Source: Cololabis saira
Taxonomy: Eukaryota; Chordata; Actinopteri; Beloniformes; Belonidae
Direction of reading: 5' to 3'
DNA length: 64,000 bases
Assembly (NCBI RefSeq): GCF_033807715.1
Contig: NC_084590.1
Span: 37,894,005 to 37,958,004, forward strand
Shown: piece after piece, positions 31,933-43,769 of the stretch
How the letters are laid out: every line of letters starts with the position of its first letter
How positions within the stretch are numbered: position 1 is the first letter of the stretch
Notes under the pieces: generated by a model
The model's input: only the letters and a program-made list of their open reading frames with translations
The model's database searches: none
Told to the model about the DNA's origin: nothing
Translations under genes and position numbers: made by a program

Positions 31933-32683
31933 GCTGTTTCTCAATAAACATACTTGTGCGCACTTGACGTTCTTGGGTTCTTGTGAAATAACACCGTCAG
32001 CAGCCGAAGTACTGTCCCAATCTTAGGGACGCATCTGAGCAAGAACAGAAGAAATACTCAGATGTCACACCCATCTTATCGAGGATGCATCCAGCAAAGG
32101 CTTGTGCAGACTTGTGATGGCAAAATAGCCCAGAATGCATTTCGCGCCAACAAAGGAAAGAAATAGACGAGGCAAGAGGAGTAGGTTTAAAGTTATAACT
32201 TTATTTTTGTTTGACAGAATGTAGTCTTAAGATGTTTTCATGGGTGAATATAGTTATTATAACTTTCTTTATAACTTTACTACAAATATAAAGTATTTTT
32301 TTATTTTTTTTTATTTTCACTGCTACCGAACTTTATTTAGAACGAGGCAAACATACAAAATCAGAAAATCCATTAAAAACACATTGAATACAGTGTTGGT
32401 TATAAAGGAGTTATGTATGGAGCATTTTCAGTTCATTTAGCGTTTCAGGTGTTTGTTTTATATAACTAATTAAAATGTAAACATTATGTGTACAGTGCTA
32501 CACTTGCTAGCATGTTAGCTCAGATGTGACGTCAATGTGGACACAAGGCTGCTGTTCCAGTTTCAGAAGGAGAGAGAGGCTTTGTCGTGTCCTTCAAAGA
32601 ACGTTCTCCCAACTCATACTTGTCTAGTATGGACTTCGGAATAACGCAAGTCTGTTTGCTTTCTTGAGAATTGAGAAACGACC
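31933..32683. mobile_element. Probable MITE with GTTTCTCAAT ends
   Basis: Left end GGCTGTTTCTCAAT and right end, read inward, GGTCGTTTCTCAAT form an inverted repeat about 750 bp apart. The interior has no coding frame and an A/T-rich centre. Superfamily not determined. Confidence 0.5.
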
Positions 32684-33039
32684 AAAGTTCCTTTTATAGG
32701 TCAAAGAACAAATTGAGTGACTGGACTAAACCATTCAGAGGAGTGAATGTATGCATGCACACACACTGCAGAGATTATCTGCCTGAATGAACTCCTAGGG
32801 GTCACATCATTTATGAAGTCCCTGACTCTTGAAACACTTCACTTACAAAACATACTTGGTTTCAATCAAGTATAATTTCTCAGGCTTACTGCACATAGGA
32901 TGTGGGTTGGCTGTGATAAACGTCAAATGTCAATGAAATTGACAAAAAAAAATGTTTTCCTGGATGTTTCACTTTATTTTTCAGTAAATATCAAACAATA
33001 CACAATGAAATTAGTCCTCTGGTTTAAACCCATAACTAA
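32684..33039. other. Non-coding stretch
   Basis: Nothing recognised. Confidence 0.4.
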
Positions 33040-33196
33040 TTGTAGTAGGCTGCCATTTTTCCAGTAACTGGGGTGCAGTTAAGAGTTTAGGTGCCTTGAT
33101 CAGAGACCTACAGTGGCTCACCTTGGTTGCCATGGGGACTTGAACCTGGGCCCTCCAGCCTACGTTTGTAGACACTAGGCTAGCACTCCCCCACTC
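33040..33196 (-). mobile_element. Decayed tRNA-derived SINE fragment
   Basis: On the minus strand there is a B-box-like GGTTCAAGTCCCC, preceded by a region like a tRNA D-arm (GCTAGCCTAGTG). It is followed by GAGCCACTGTAGGTCTCTGATCAAGGCAC-type sequence common in fish SINEs. Truncated and diverged. Confidence 0.45.
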
Positions 33197-33589
33197 CTGT
33201 TTTTTTATTTTTAATTTATGTGATCATGAATTAAATTTCACATGATTAAATACAAATTACAGTTACATCTCTGCAAGTATTCTGAGATGCTGTATCAGTT
33301 TGAATGTTGATGTCGAAAGGACTTATGATGGCCTTGGCAGCACAAATGATGGTTCTCTCTGTGACAGAACCATCACAAGAAAGTAACACAAGAAAGTGCA
33401 GTAATGCGTCCTGCCTTGATACTTTATATACTGTGTACATATACTTACTTATATATATATATAGTAAGTAAAATAAAAATGTACCAATACAGCTGAAAAA
33501 TGTATGCTAAAGCACAATATTCTCATAGTGTTAAAAGTTGGGAGTTACCTTTACAGTAGGTATTACTTATTAACTGTTATCATAAAATC

Positions 33590-33712
33590 CCTTAGAGAGC
33601 AGAGAAAGGATGGACAACAACCGCATCGTCATCCCAGGGTGTACTAAAAGTCTTTTTAAGCAGTGAAGAAGCAGGTGAATCAGCAGAATATTCTCTGCCT
33701 TGCCTGTGGAAA
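33590..33712 (+). other. Putative non-coding first exon of the odorant receptor at 33.9 kb
   Basis: Sequence around AGGATGGAC...GGGTGTACT...TTTTTAAGCAGTGAAG...AGAATATTCT is conserved at 40,290-40,408 and 47,020-47,117 upstream of the sister genes, and ends at a plausible donor (GAAA|GTATGT, GT at 33,713). The matching acceptor is TTTTAAG at 33,902. Start not defined. Confidence 0.55.
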
Positions 33713-33919
33713 GTATGTGCAGACTGGTGTTGGGTTTCTGCAGAATATTTAGGAGTGAAAGAGTTAAATATTTATCTGGCTACTCAATAAACAATGGATA
33801 TAAATATTGCTATTACCAGTGCAAATACAAGTACTTATTAATTTGTTAAATATTTTAAAATGTTTTATCACTAATATGTTTTGTGCTTTTTGTTGTTTTA
33901 AGAGATTGTCTGCCGCATC

Positions 33920-34891
33920 ATGTCAGAGGGAAATCGAACCAGTGTGACTGAATTCATACTCACTGGATTCCCTGGACTTCATCCGGAGTATTATGGCCTG
34001 GTTTCAGCTGTATTATTTGTGGTTTATTTAATAACTGTGATAGCAAATGTCGTAATTCTGTTCTTATTTGCAACCAACCACAGCCTTCATAAGCCAATGT
34101 ATTACATAATTTTAAATCTGACTGTGTGTGACCTTCTCTTCAGTACAACAACTTTACCTAAAATCATCAGCAGGTACTGGTTTCAATCGGGGAATATTTC
34201 CTTTTTAGCTTGTTTTGTCCAGATGTACCTTGTTCATTATTTTGGCTCAGTGAATTCTTTTATTCTCTTCTTAATGGCATTTGACAGGTATTTGGCTATC
34301 TGCCATCCTCTCAGATATTCAAATATTCTTAAAAACAGCACCATACTTATTCTCACTATTACTGCATGGGTTGTTGCCATTGCACCCTCTTTAATGATGG
34401 CTATTAGAGCGTATCCTCTTCCTTACTGTGCCTCCAACATTATCAATCACTGTTACTGTGATCACATTGGTATAACAATACTCGCCTGCACTGACAGGAC
34501 CCCGTATGCCTTTCCTGCTTTTGTGTGTGCAATGGTTGTACTATTATTTCCACTGGCATTCATCGTTTTCTCCTATTGTTCCATACTAATAGCAGTGAGT
34601 AAGATAGCAGATCTGCAAAACTGCTTCAAATCTCTGTCCACATGTACTACTCAGCTCATAATAATATCACTCTATTATTTACCTAGGTGTTTTGTTTATT
34701 TAGCCAGCAATGTCGGCATCAGATTCAGTGCTGATGTGCGAATTGTGATCATCATGTTTTACAGTCTTGGTCCCCCCATGATCAATCCATTCATATACTG
34801 CCTAAGAACTAAAGAGATGAGGGAGTGCTTGTGGAAGCAATTTTATCGACGAATCAAGCCACAAAAATCACAGCTTTTAACTATTAGTTAA
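33920..34891 (+). CDS. Odorant receptor 1 (MSEGN subfamily)
   Basis: 323-residue seven-helix G-protein-coupled receptor, expected in cilia of olfactory neurons coupling to G-olf. Visible landmarks: N-glycosylation site NRT at 5-7, LHKPMYY at 56-62 before TM2, Cys98 for the disulfide, MAFDRYLAIC at 119-128 at the end of TM3, extracellular-loop-2 cysteines 170, 180 and 190, KSLSTC at 237-242 before TM6 and PMINPFIYC at 286-294 in TM7. Single coding exon of the usual length with no break. The ATG at 33,920 lies 18 bases after a splice acceptor (AG at 33,901-33,902) shared with its two sisters. The sequence is more like fish and class I receptors (GFPGL, PMYY) than mammalian class II. Ligand unknown. 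Confidence 0.95.
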   Translation: MSEGNRTSVTEFILTGFPGLHPEYYGLVSAVLFVVYLITVIANVVILFLFATNHSLHKPMYYIILNLTVCDLLFSTTTLPKIISRYWFQSGNISFLACFVQMYLVHYFGSVNSFILFLMAFDRYLAICHPLRYSNILKNSTILILTITAWVVAIAPSLMMAIRAYPLPYCASNIINHCYCDHIGITILACTDRTPYAFPAFVCAMVVLLFPLAFIVFSYCSILIAVSKIADLQNCFKSLSTCTTQLIIISLYYLPRCFVYLASNVGIRFSADVRIVIIMFYSLGPPMINPFIYCLRTKEMRECLWKQFYRRIKPQKSQLLTIS

Positions 34892-35373
34892 GTGGTACAT
34901 CAGTCTTTTATTGAAAGAGTTTGCATGTCCCCCACTGGAGTACATTATTCAAATTGTAGCAATACTACTGAAGAAACAAGTTACAAAAAAGACTAGTTTC
35001 AAAATTAGTAAGTGATAAATCAGTGTATAATAAAAAAACATACACCCTAAAAGAATACATTTGTCAGGGTTTTGAGTTAATGTCACAGGTTTTTACAGTG
35101 TTGGTATTTAAGTTTCTGTTTGTGTTTAAGTTGTGTCTTGACTTGACCATGTTCCCATCTGCCCTGATCGTGTGCACTTCTGTCTCGTCAAGTCTTTTGT
35201 GTATATCTTGTCTCACCTTTTCTTTTTTTTATTTAGTTAAATAAAATCACGTTTTTTGGAACTCCTGCCTCCTCGGCTCCTGCATTTGGGTCCAACTCAG
35301 CCATCATCGTGATAGCATTAGCCAAATGTTGTGTTTAATAAATAGTGAATTTCCTGCCTGTTGTTTAAAGCTT
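34892..35373. other. 3' flank of odorant receptor 1
   Basis: The first 60 bp or so after the stop (AAGTGGTACATCAGTCTTTT...) are almost identical to the flank of the gene at 40,684, so the duplication extends past the coding region. An AATAAA at about 35,239 could serve as a polyadenylation signal. Nothing else recognised. Confidence 0.5.
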
Positions 35374-35822
35374 ATTTTAAAGGGGACCTATTATGGCATT
35401 TAATGTATATTTTTAACAGGCCTTGAATGTCTTAAAAACAATCTAAAGCTTGTTTTTCCTACATAAAACAGAAATTCAGCCTGTGGGCCATGTCTCTAGT
35501 TTTACCGCTTCTAACCCCTTTTTTGTGAGTGATCCTAAGGAGCGGGGAGGCTATGATAATGAGGCTCTGCGCTGATTGGCTGCTTGAATGACGTGTAGCA
35601 GGGGAGGGCACAAAGCCTTGCTCCGGCCAGAGCAGCGGCTGCGTACACTATTAAAGTGTGTCCCATGCGAGAAGCTTCTGCGACAAAATAAATTCCATTG
35701 CTTTATTTTTTTTGTATTATACTGTCCTAACTGGCCGCAAGTTTAACGGTTTGTGTGTGGACAGAGAGCGTCCGATGTCACGCAGCTCGACGAGATAGTC
35801 GGACGCTCGCATGCAGTTACAC
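35374..35822. repeat. Dispersed repeat, copy 2 (pair with 25.2 kb)
   Basis: Begins ATTTTAAAGGGGACCTATTA and ends at CGGACGCTCGCATGCAG. It is a shorter relative of 25,187-25,770, with large internal differences. Confidence 0.65.
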
Positions 35823-35840
35823 ACACTGTTTACAGATCTT

Positions 35841-35931
35841 AAAGCCTGATTTATGGTTCTGCGTTAAATCGACGTGTACCCTACGCCGTAGGCTCTGCGT
35901 TGGTGTAACGCGGAACCATAAATCAGCCTTT
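35841..35931. mobile_element. Fold-back MITE (91 bp)
   Basis: Arms beginning AAAGCCTGATTTATGG and, from the other end, AAAGGCTGATTTATGG pair over 26 bp with two mismatches, around a centre with CCTACGCCGTAGG. A related longer copy is at 57,930-58,073 and a partial one at about 57,427. No coding capacity. Confidence 0.75.
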
Positions 35932-37190
35932 AGTTACCTTGTCTTCACACAGGAAGATTTAATTGAATTCTAAACAGTTACACCACACTTATTTACTCCG
36001 ATTGCTAATCATTTCATTTGTTACAAATGGTAACTTTATTGTTAAAAAATAAAACGTAAGTTGTATATAAATAACATGTATGCACTATTGCTGGCTCAAG
36101 GAAGGACCGTGCATTTATTCTGAAGGTGTCTGAACAGCTTCAGGTGCTTGGAAGATCTGAAACCATAAACAGAAGAAAAATGTATTACGGTACCCGTCGG
36201 GGCTCCTCACCGGTCCGGTCCAGTGAGTGGCCCCGGTGCTCCGGAGCACTCACTGGCCATTTCTTCTCATAACAGTGAACACCATTTTAATGAGTTTCCA
36301 AATTAATGTGTTTCCAAATTGTTTGCAAATGAATCAGTGAAAAAGAAGACCTTAAACGGCTTAACATCCTCAAAGCCAAACAACTCTCAAGGTGCGTAAA
36401 AGCACAGGGTTGTCATTGTCACATTTCCCTTTTTAGTCATTTGTTCTGCTGCAGATATGCCATGACTGCAGGCAAGCTCGTCCATTACTTTTTTCTCCTT
36501 CAACTATTCTTTTCCAATGTGCTCCTCTAAGTTGCCACATGGGTTATTTATGTTATTCTATTTTTTGGAAGGTGTTGCTGGCATGAAATGCAAAATGGAT
36601 TTATACAATGAAGCAAAATTAAGTTAACAAGACAGTGTGAAATCGTTTGGGTTTGTGCTGCTTGCAATAAAATTAGCCGAAGGAATTGTGTATCACTATT
36701 TTATAGTAGACCAGTAGATGCTCCAGGTCAGGTTATCATCTAAGTCCATGCCCAAATACCAGAAGTTGGAGACCATCTCCACACAATCCCATGCTTTGCA
36801 CAAAAGCTAAATCCACAATTATTTCCTTTGTCTTAGCGCTTTTCCATTTCACTTTTTTGCAATAGAAAAACAAAACTCCGAGTTTGCATAGAAATACCAC
36901 TGTGGGGTGGTGCTGGTGGGGTCAGTGTTTCTATTAAACAGTGTTTTTCTTACTATGACTTTAACTCTTCCAGTTCTCTCCCCGTACCTCTCTGTATCTT
37001 GTCCTGCTAGACTTCTCTTCAGAACAATTAAAAAGAAGATCTTAACTTTGAAGATGATGGACGACATTATCGCTCTCAAAGCGAGCAAAGAATCAATTCA
37101 ATAGCTCCACTAATGAAGTGCCACCATTGTCCGGTGACAGTCTGCTCGATCTGTAGGTTGTTGCACTTACAGCAGTCCTCTGTCCTCCTC
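35932..37190. other. Non-coding stretch with a GC-rich hairpin
   Basis: Contains the inverted repeat CCAGTGAGTG / CACTCACTGG at 36,220-36,256 with an inner perfect palindrome GTGCTCCGGAGCAC. No gene recognised. Confidence 0.4.
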
Positions 37191-37224
37191 TTTTTTTTTT
37201 TTTTTTTTTTTTTTTGGGGGGGGG
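37191..37224. repeat. Poly-T then poly-G tract
   Basis: A T-run of about 25 bases directly followed by GGGGGGGGTGGGG. On the minus strand it could be an old poly(A) tail, but no retrocopy is seen beside it. Confidence 0.8.
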
Positions 37225-37378
37225 TGGGGTGACGAAACCGGCACGGAGCCAACCAAAACAATAACAGCAATCGACCTAAATCTTGAGATCTGATCGCAGT
37301 CTGAGCTAAGCTACCGCTACCTAAACCCAAAAACTAGAGAGCCAGCATGCAGGTGAACAAGCCAGTGTGTATGTCTAT

Positions 37379-37600
<222 letters not shown>

Positions 37601-37699
37601 ATAATAAACCAAACAAAGCTCCACCCCCCACGGCGCGGGAAGAAGCAGCCAGGGATCCCGCGGCGGCGGACCGCAACCCAGGCAATCCCCGGCCACCTC

Positions 37700-38155
37700 T
37701 GTCCTCCTCTTGTGTGCAGCCTTTGTGTCTCTAATTCACCTTCTCTGGCTGTGCTGTAGCGCACATTGGCCTCAGACCTGAATGCAGTGTTCCTCTCCCT
37801 GAGCAGGAACTGCACCTCTTTGGTCATCCTGGGCTTTCTGTTTGGATAAGCTCTGGTCTGCCTGTCATGGTTATAATGTCCAAGCAGAACTTCATGTAGT
37901 CCAGGACTGCTCCAGGTCGTGATGCTTAAACAAGCCCCAGTCCTGCAGCTGCTGAGACACCCATTCAGGCCAGGTCTTAACATGTCTGTAAGTGACAGGA
38001 GCCCTTTTCCAGAGGGGAATGTATGTTGGTATTAGGAACAGGGAAATGTGGTCTGACTGTCGCAGATACGATAGTGTCCTAGCACTAAAGCCCCGCTTGA
38101 TGTTGAAATAGAATCTGTCCAGTCTTTTGACTCCCCTTGTGGTATTTGACATGTT
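37700..38155 (-). pseudogene. LINE ORF2 fragment (endonuclease end and linker)
   Basis: On the minus strand, SDHISLFLIPTYIPLWKR (about 38,050) is an endonuclease-end motif with the following linker. After a frame change at about 37,900 comes AYPNRKPRMTKEVQ...RNTAFRS, which in this LINE group lies between endonuclease and reverse transcriptase. Truncated at both sides with at least one frameshift. Probably the same general LINE family as the 3' fragment at 61,950. Confidence 0.65.
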
Positions 38156-39344
38156 GATGCAATTTTGCCAGTGCGGTTTTTAAACCAACATGGTTTAGAT
38201 CCCCTGGTACAATGAGAACAGCCTTAGGTTACATTTTCTGCTGGCTGATGATGCCGGTGTCATGTTACAGTCCAAGCAGTTGGATAGCATTATCTTCTGG
38301 GGGAATCTACACAGCAGTAAAAAGGACAGCAGTAAGCTCTTGAGGGAAATACAATGGCCTTCATTTCACAGTTATGTATTCAAGGTTGGGAAAACAGTGG
38401 CTGCTCATGGTCTTAGTGTCAGTGCAGCTGTTGTTTGTATAGAAACACAGCACCCCTCCTCTGCTCTTACTGGAGTTTATCCTGTCCTAGCTATGTAGCG
38501 CCTAGCCTGCTAACTCGGTAGCAGCATCTGCAGTAGATCAAATGGAACCAGATTTTTGTGAATATCAGTGCACAGCACTCTTTCACTGTATTGTTACTAG
38601 AAACCTGCAGCCAAACAACTCACAAAAACAAAGCACCTAGCGGCAGGGTGAACAGCCACAGCTAGGGTTGCCACCCGTCCCGTAAAATACGGAATTGTCC
38701 TTTATTTGAGAAAAAAATGTTGCGTCCCGTATTGAACTAATACGGGGCGCGATTTGTCCCGTATTTTCATTAACGCCCCATACACACGTCTGTCACACAC
38801 ACATCAACATTACATTTAACAATAATGAACAAAATAAAACACAGGAAACATTAAGGCCAGCAAAATCTTTGTGGCAGGACAACAGGACCTGCTGCGTCTG
38901 TGCCCAGATCTTTATATGTGTGTGCCAGACAGCGGGTAGGACTCGGGCTTCACCTCCAGGTAGGGGTGGAAATTGGGAATTAAAAGTTGTGTTCCGTATT
39001 GAACCAATACGGACATATATTATGCCCTTATTTATTGATGTCATAATATAAAGGTGAAGGTTGGAAAATTTGAATATATTGCAAAACGTCATTCGTAGTA
39101 AATTTAACTAAAGGTGAAACAAATATATTATTTCCCCATTACATTCAAAGTGAGATATTTCAAGCTTTTATTTGTTACGATTTTGGTGATTATGGCTCAC
39201 AGGTTATGAAAACCCCAAATGAAAAATAAATGAGATTTTATGAAATCAATAAACAATTCCAACATCAAATTTATAACAAATGGTTTAACATATCTTGCTT
39301 TGCATGTAATAAGACTAGGTAATATATTAGTTTCACCTTTTAAG
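38156..39344. other. Non-coding stretch with CCCGTA-rich repeats
   Basis: 38,660-38,760 has GGTTGCCACCCGTCCCGTA and related ATACGG motifs typical of a degraded fish DNA element, with a second trace at about 38,985-39,015. No gene seen. Confidence 0.35.
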
Positions 39345-39622
39345 TTGAATTATTGAAATAGATTAACTTTTACACCATTTTCTAGTTGAATTATTGAAAT
39401 AAGTTAACTTTTACACCATATTCTAGTTGAATTATTGAAATTAACTTTTACACCATATTCTATTTGAATTATTGAAATAAATTAACTTTTACACCATATT
39501 CTAGTTGAATTATTGAAATAAGTTAACTTTTACATCATATTCTAGTTGAATTATTGAAATAAATTAACTTTTACACCATATTCTAGTTGAATTATTGAAA
39601 TAAATTAACTTTTACACCATAT
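39345..39622. repeat. 41-bp minisatellite, 7 copies
   Basis: TTGAATTATTGAAATAAATT... units start at 39,345, 39,386, 39,427, 39,464, 39,505, 39,546 and 39,587. The step is 41 bp, except for one unit that is 4 bp shorter. Confidence 0.9.
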
Positions 39623-40289
39623 TATTCACCTGTAGGCTATACTATACATCTTGGCTGATGTGGACATACATAGCATAGGAGGATATTTCAGCTGCTAGTA
39701 TGATTGGCTGTCTGTACAGTCATGCAAGTTCAATGCTATTAAAGCACTTTAAACTTTAAATCAAAGCATTTTGTTTTTTCATATAAAATAAACACATTTT
39801 TATGCAGTACCAGGGGCACTCAATCAAAAGACTATGAAAAGTTTTGTGTGATCTGCAAAATTGTCTTGATGATAAATGTTTTAAAATTCAGATCTTAAAA
39901 TGATTAAGAATGACTCGTATGCAGGATGTTGGTTTTGATATTATTAAAGTCAATTTATTTGGAAATTACCAACATAAGAGCTTTGCTGGGTGCTTCATCA
40001 TTGTTTTTACTTTCTGGAAGTAAGGCTGAGATCACTCTCAATGTTTCTCAGGCTGTCGCAATGATGACCTTTTGTCAGTACAAAGGTTTGTCCAGTCTGT
40101 GCTGAGTTACATAATAAATTATGCTCTAATGCATTAATCCTTGATATAAAAAAAATCAAGTATATTAGAAGTTGATCATAATGGCTGAAAAAAATTATGG
40201 CTAAACGTGAGAAGTCCTCAGTGTTTAGAGCTGGGAGTTTCCTTCAGAGTAACTTTGTGAGATTGACAAACTGCTACAAGATATCCCAA
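39623..40289. other. AT-rich flank, nothing recognised
   Basis: Upstream region of the second odorant receptor. It shares a few short motifs (GCTGGGAGTTTCCTT) with the region before the first, consistent with a duplicated promoter. Confidence 0.4.
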
Positions 40290-40408
40290 GATAATAGAAA
40301 AAGGATGGACCAACTGCATCTTCATCACAGGGTGTACTTTAAAAGTATTTTTAAGCAGTGAAGCAGAAGGTGAGTTGGCAGAATATTCTTCTGTCTTGTT
40401 TGTGAAAG
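40290..40408 (+). other. Putative non-coding first exon of the odorant receptor at 40.7 kb
   Basis: Matches 33,590-33,712 in order and content and ends at a good donor (GAAAG|GTGAGT, GT at 40,409). The acceptor is TTTAAG, with AG at 40,665-40,666. Confidence 0.55.
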
Positions 40409-40683
40409 GTGAGTGCAGGTAAAGGCAGCTACAGTCTACAGTCTAAGTCTTACTTGTGTTTTATGTCTTTACATAAGATTACCGGTAAGCACTGAGAGAC
40501 TTAAAGATGTACAGTATCAAGATGGTAAAGATGGTAGAATTTTAACATAAGATTGAACAAAAAAAAAATGTTTCAGCGCAAAAACAACTACTTATCAAAT
40601 TTTTATTAATAAGTAAATATATATTGGTGTTTTATCTAATTTCTTCTTTGCTTTTAATTATTTAAGAGATTGTCTTCCACATC

Positions 40684-41655
40684 ATGTCAGAGGGAAATCA
40701 AAGCAGTGTGACTGAATTCATACTCACTGGATTCCCTGGACTTCATCCGGAGTATTATGGCTTGGTTTCAGCTGTATTATTTGTGGTTTATTTAATAACT
40801 GTGATAGCAAACGTTGCAATTCTGTTTTTATTTGCCACAAACCGCAGCCTTCGTAAGCCAATGTATTACATCATTTTAAATCTGACTGTGTGTGACCTTC
40901 TCTTCAGTACAACAACTTTACCTAAAATCATCAGCAGGTACTGGTTTAAATTAATGAGTATTTCCTTTTTATCTTGTTTTGTCCAGATGTACCTTGTTCA
41001 TTATTTTGGCTCAGTGAATTCTTTTATTCTTTTCTTAATGGCCTTTGACAGGTATTTGGCTATTTGCCATCCTCTCAGATATTCAAATGTTCTTAAAAAC
41101 AGCACCATACTTATTCTGAGTTTTACTGCATGGGTTGTTGCCATTGCAGCCCCTTTAATGATGGCTATTAGAGCGTATCCTCTTCCTTACTGTGCCTCCA
41201 ACATTATCAATCACTGTTACTGTGATCACATTGGTATAACAATACTCGCCTGCACTGACAGGACCCCGTATGCCCTTCCTGCTTTTGTGACTGCAATGAT
41301 TACACTACTGGGACCTCTGGCATTCATAATTTTCTCCTATTGTTCCATACTAATAGCAGTGAGTAAGATAGCAGATCTGCAAAACTGCTTCAAATCTCTG
41401 TCTACTTGTAGTACTCAACTCATAATAATCTCACTCTATTATTTACCTCGATGTTTAGTTTATTTTACCAGCTATGCAGGCATCAGATTCAGTGCTGATG
41501 TGCGAATTGTGGTCATTATGTTTTACAGTCTTGGTCCCCCCATGATCAATCCACTCATATACTGCTTACGAACTAAAGAGATGAGGGAGTGCTTGTGGAA
41601 GCAGTTTTACAGAAGAATCATGCCTCAAAAAGGACAGGTTTTAACTATTAGTTAA
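40684..41655 (+). CDS. Odorant receptor 2 (MSEGN subfamily)
   Basis: 323-residue seven-helix odorant receptor, about 90% identical to the one at 33,920 (32 differences counted by eye). Same landmarks: NQS glycosylation site at 5-7, LRKPMYY at 56-62, MAFDRYLAIC at 119-128, KSLSTC at 237-242 and PMINPLIYC at 286-294. Differences cluster at residues 89-92, 146-157, 198-210 and 258-265, next to or within TM3, TM4, TM5 and TM6/loop 3, where odorant contacts are expected in this receptor class. Intact single coding exon. The 3' flank is nearly identical to gene 1. Confidence 0.95.
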   Translation: MSEGNQSSVTEFILTGFPGLHPEYYGLVSAVLFVVYLITVIANVAILFLFATNRSLRKPMYYIILNLTVCDLLFSTTTLPKIISRYWFKLMSISFLSCFVQMYLVHYFGSVNSFILFLMAFDRYLAICHPLRYSNVLKNSTILILSFTAWVVAIAAPLMMAIRAYPLPYCASNIINHCYCDHIGITILACTDRTPYALPAFVTAMITLLGPLAFIIFSYCSILIAVSKIADLQNCFKSLSTCSTQLIIISLYYLPRCLVYFTSYAGIRFSADVRIVVIMFYSLGPPMINPLIYCLRTKEMRECLWKQFYRRIMPQKGQVLTIS

Positions 41656-42087
41656 GTGGTACATCAGTCTTTTATTGAAAGAGTTTGCATGTCCCACACT
41701 GGAGTACATTAATAAAATTGTATAGTATTATATGGTAAATCAATATTATATACTCTGCCAATACTTTAGAGCCTCTTTACAACTAAATGCTTTCCTATAG
41801 GAAATGTATTTATTTGCATTTTCCTTACCATCCAACCAATATTTAGTGTTTTATGTCTATGTGACACAGGGTCTAAAGTTAATCTGCAAATGAGGATGAG
41901 TCTTGCCGGGGCCCCGGACAAAATTATCTAAGATGGGCCCCCTGCGCCCGGATCTCTCCTTCTCTCCTCTTCCTCTCCTCTCCCTCTGCTCTTCAGGTTT
42001 TTATACAAGCTAATGGACGTTAACATTAGAGCTAGCCAGTTAGGTTAAGTTACAAGGTTGGTAAACGTTGGCTGCGCTGTTTCTTAC
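41656..42087. other. 3' flank of odorant receptor 2 and element-derived sequence
   Basis: 41,905-41,960 has GGGGCCCCGGACAAAATT and GATGGGCCCCCTGCGCCCGG, a short inverted pair of GGCCCC blocks. It lies beside the hAT-like exon on the minus strand and is probably part of the same element. Confidence 0.4.
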
Positions 42088-42232
42088 CTTGCTCTACACT
42101 GACTTTATTAATTCCAGCTTCACCGTCACCACCCTTTTTAAAATATTTGTGTAGAGAATCTCTGAGGCCTCTATTTTCTTCTCTTCTTCTCATTTCTCTT
42201 CTTTTCTGAGCACCGGACTTGTGCTGACCGGA
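42088..42232 (-). pseudogene. First exon of a ZMYM1-like hAT transposase
   Basis: From the ATG at 42,232 the minus strand reads MSGQHKSGAQKRRE...LHKYFKK, the usual N-terminus of hAT-derived, ZMYM1-like transposase proteins (KSGAQKRR then a charged stretch). It ends at a consensus splice donor (CAAG|GTAAGA) at 42,088. No later exon with the catalytic or dimerisation region follows in the expected place, so this is a remnant. Confidence 0.6.
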
Positions 42233-43766
42233 CATTTTGACCATTCTAATGGTTGAATTAAATGATAACATCAAATTTTGATCAGCGGTCAAACCATTTT
42301 TGTGTTGGGGGTTCTTGACCACAAGGACAATTAGGAAGAAAACAACAAGCTTTTATGTAACTCAAATACTACATATTTTTTCCACAAATAGGCATATTTT
42401 GAAACATTTTGAAAAATGATTCCATAATTTAATGAGAATAAAAAAAGAAAAAAAAAATATATATATATATATATTTTTTTTTTCAGTTCAATTTGTCATT
42501 TTATGGTTTGGATTTAACTGAGTTTTAAGATGTTGGCTTTCATTCTTCCTAATTGTAATTTTTTTTCTGTTTCAATCTTTTTCTTTCAGTTTTTATTTCA
42601 TTCATCTGCTGTTTTTACTTGTTTTAATTCACTTGGTTTCCAGCATGTTGGCCAGCTGTGTTGTTTTTAAAGTGCTTTGTAAATAAAATTGAGCTAAGAT
42701 GAGAATCCCACCAACAACAACAGATGTCTGTTACACTTTCTTTGGACAGAATTTATTCAGACAGAATTTATTCAGACCAAAAACTGCATCAAATCTAGTA
42801 AAAACATGAAGCTTCACTTTATATTCACTAATGTGACAGCTACAACTGTTAGATTTCATCTATTAAACCAACATTTATCTTCCTAAATGATTTATTTCAG
42901 CCAGCGGTAATTCTCCACAGAGCTGCAGGTCAGTTCATTGGATCACATTCTCCCCGGGACGACGGCGCAGGTCGACCTGGCGATTATGTCTGTTCTCCGG
43001 CCGTGAGCTGCTGCTGCTGCCGAGCCCGCGGCTCTTCTGATCCCCGAAACATCGGATCAAATTTCTTAACAGGCGTTATTTGGATAAACTGAGCCCAGGT
43101 TGGGGATCTTAACGGTTACTTTTACGCCTGAAAAAATATTAAAACTTAATAAAGTGGCATATTAACAGCGCTACAGCGGAAATTAAAACAGCTTTTAGAT
43201 CTCAGCTTTCGCTGTCGTTTTGGTGCGAAATGCATTCTGGGATACTTGGCTGCATACTGCTGTGTGAACGGTCTGCTGGAGCGGCGTACTGAATCGTTCA
43301 TTTAGTAGGCGCAGTATACAGTACATACTTTGCAGTATGTAGCGTGTAGTACGTTAGTATCCGAGTTCAGATACAGCCATAGTTGTAGATGATCAAAACC
43401 AGGGAGACGTCACACACATGCCCAAATGCTTTAAAAATAAAGCAGGAAATATATCTCAACACAGAAACAGGAGTCTGATACACAAACCACAGGAACATAA
43501 AAGGCAAAACATAAAAGAGAACAACAAGACTCAGATAAGCCCATAACCATCACAGGAATTTTACTTAAGTCATCCGGCCAGCAATTTCTATGTACTGTAG
43601 ATCTTCATTTAGCCCACACGGGCCCCTGGAATAGGTTTAATTGTAGTCGCTGGTGTATCTAATGCCACAATTATGTGAATGGAGTTGTCAGGGGTTGTAA
43701 TATCGAACTCAGTACCTGATGCTATGTTTGTCTGGATTCTCTGACATTCAGGTCATGGCAGTACTC
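42233..43766. other. Non-coding stretch
   Basis: Holds an A-run/(TA)n/T-run tract at about 42,446-42,484. Around 43,200-43,380 are GCAGTATGTAG-type motifs resembling a MITE. No gene is supported. Confidence 0.4.
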
Positions 43767-43769
43767 ATA

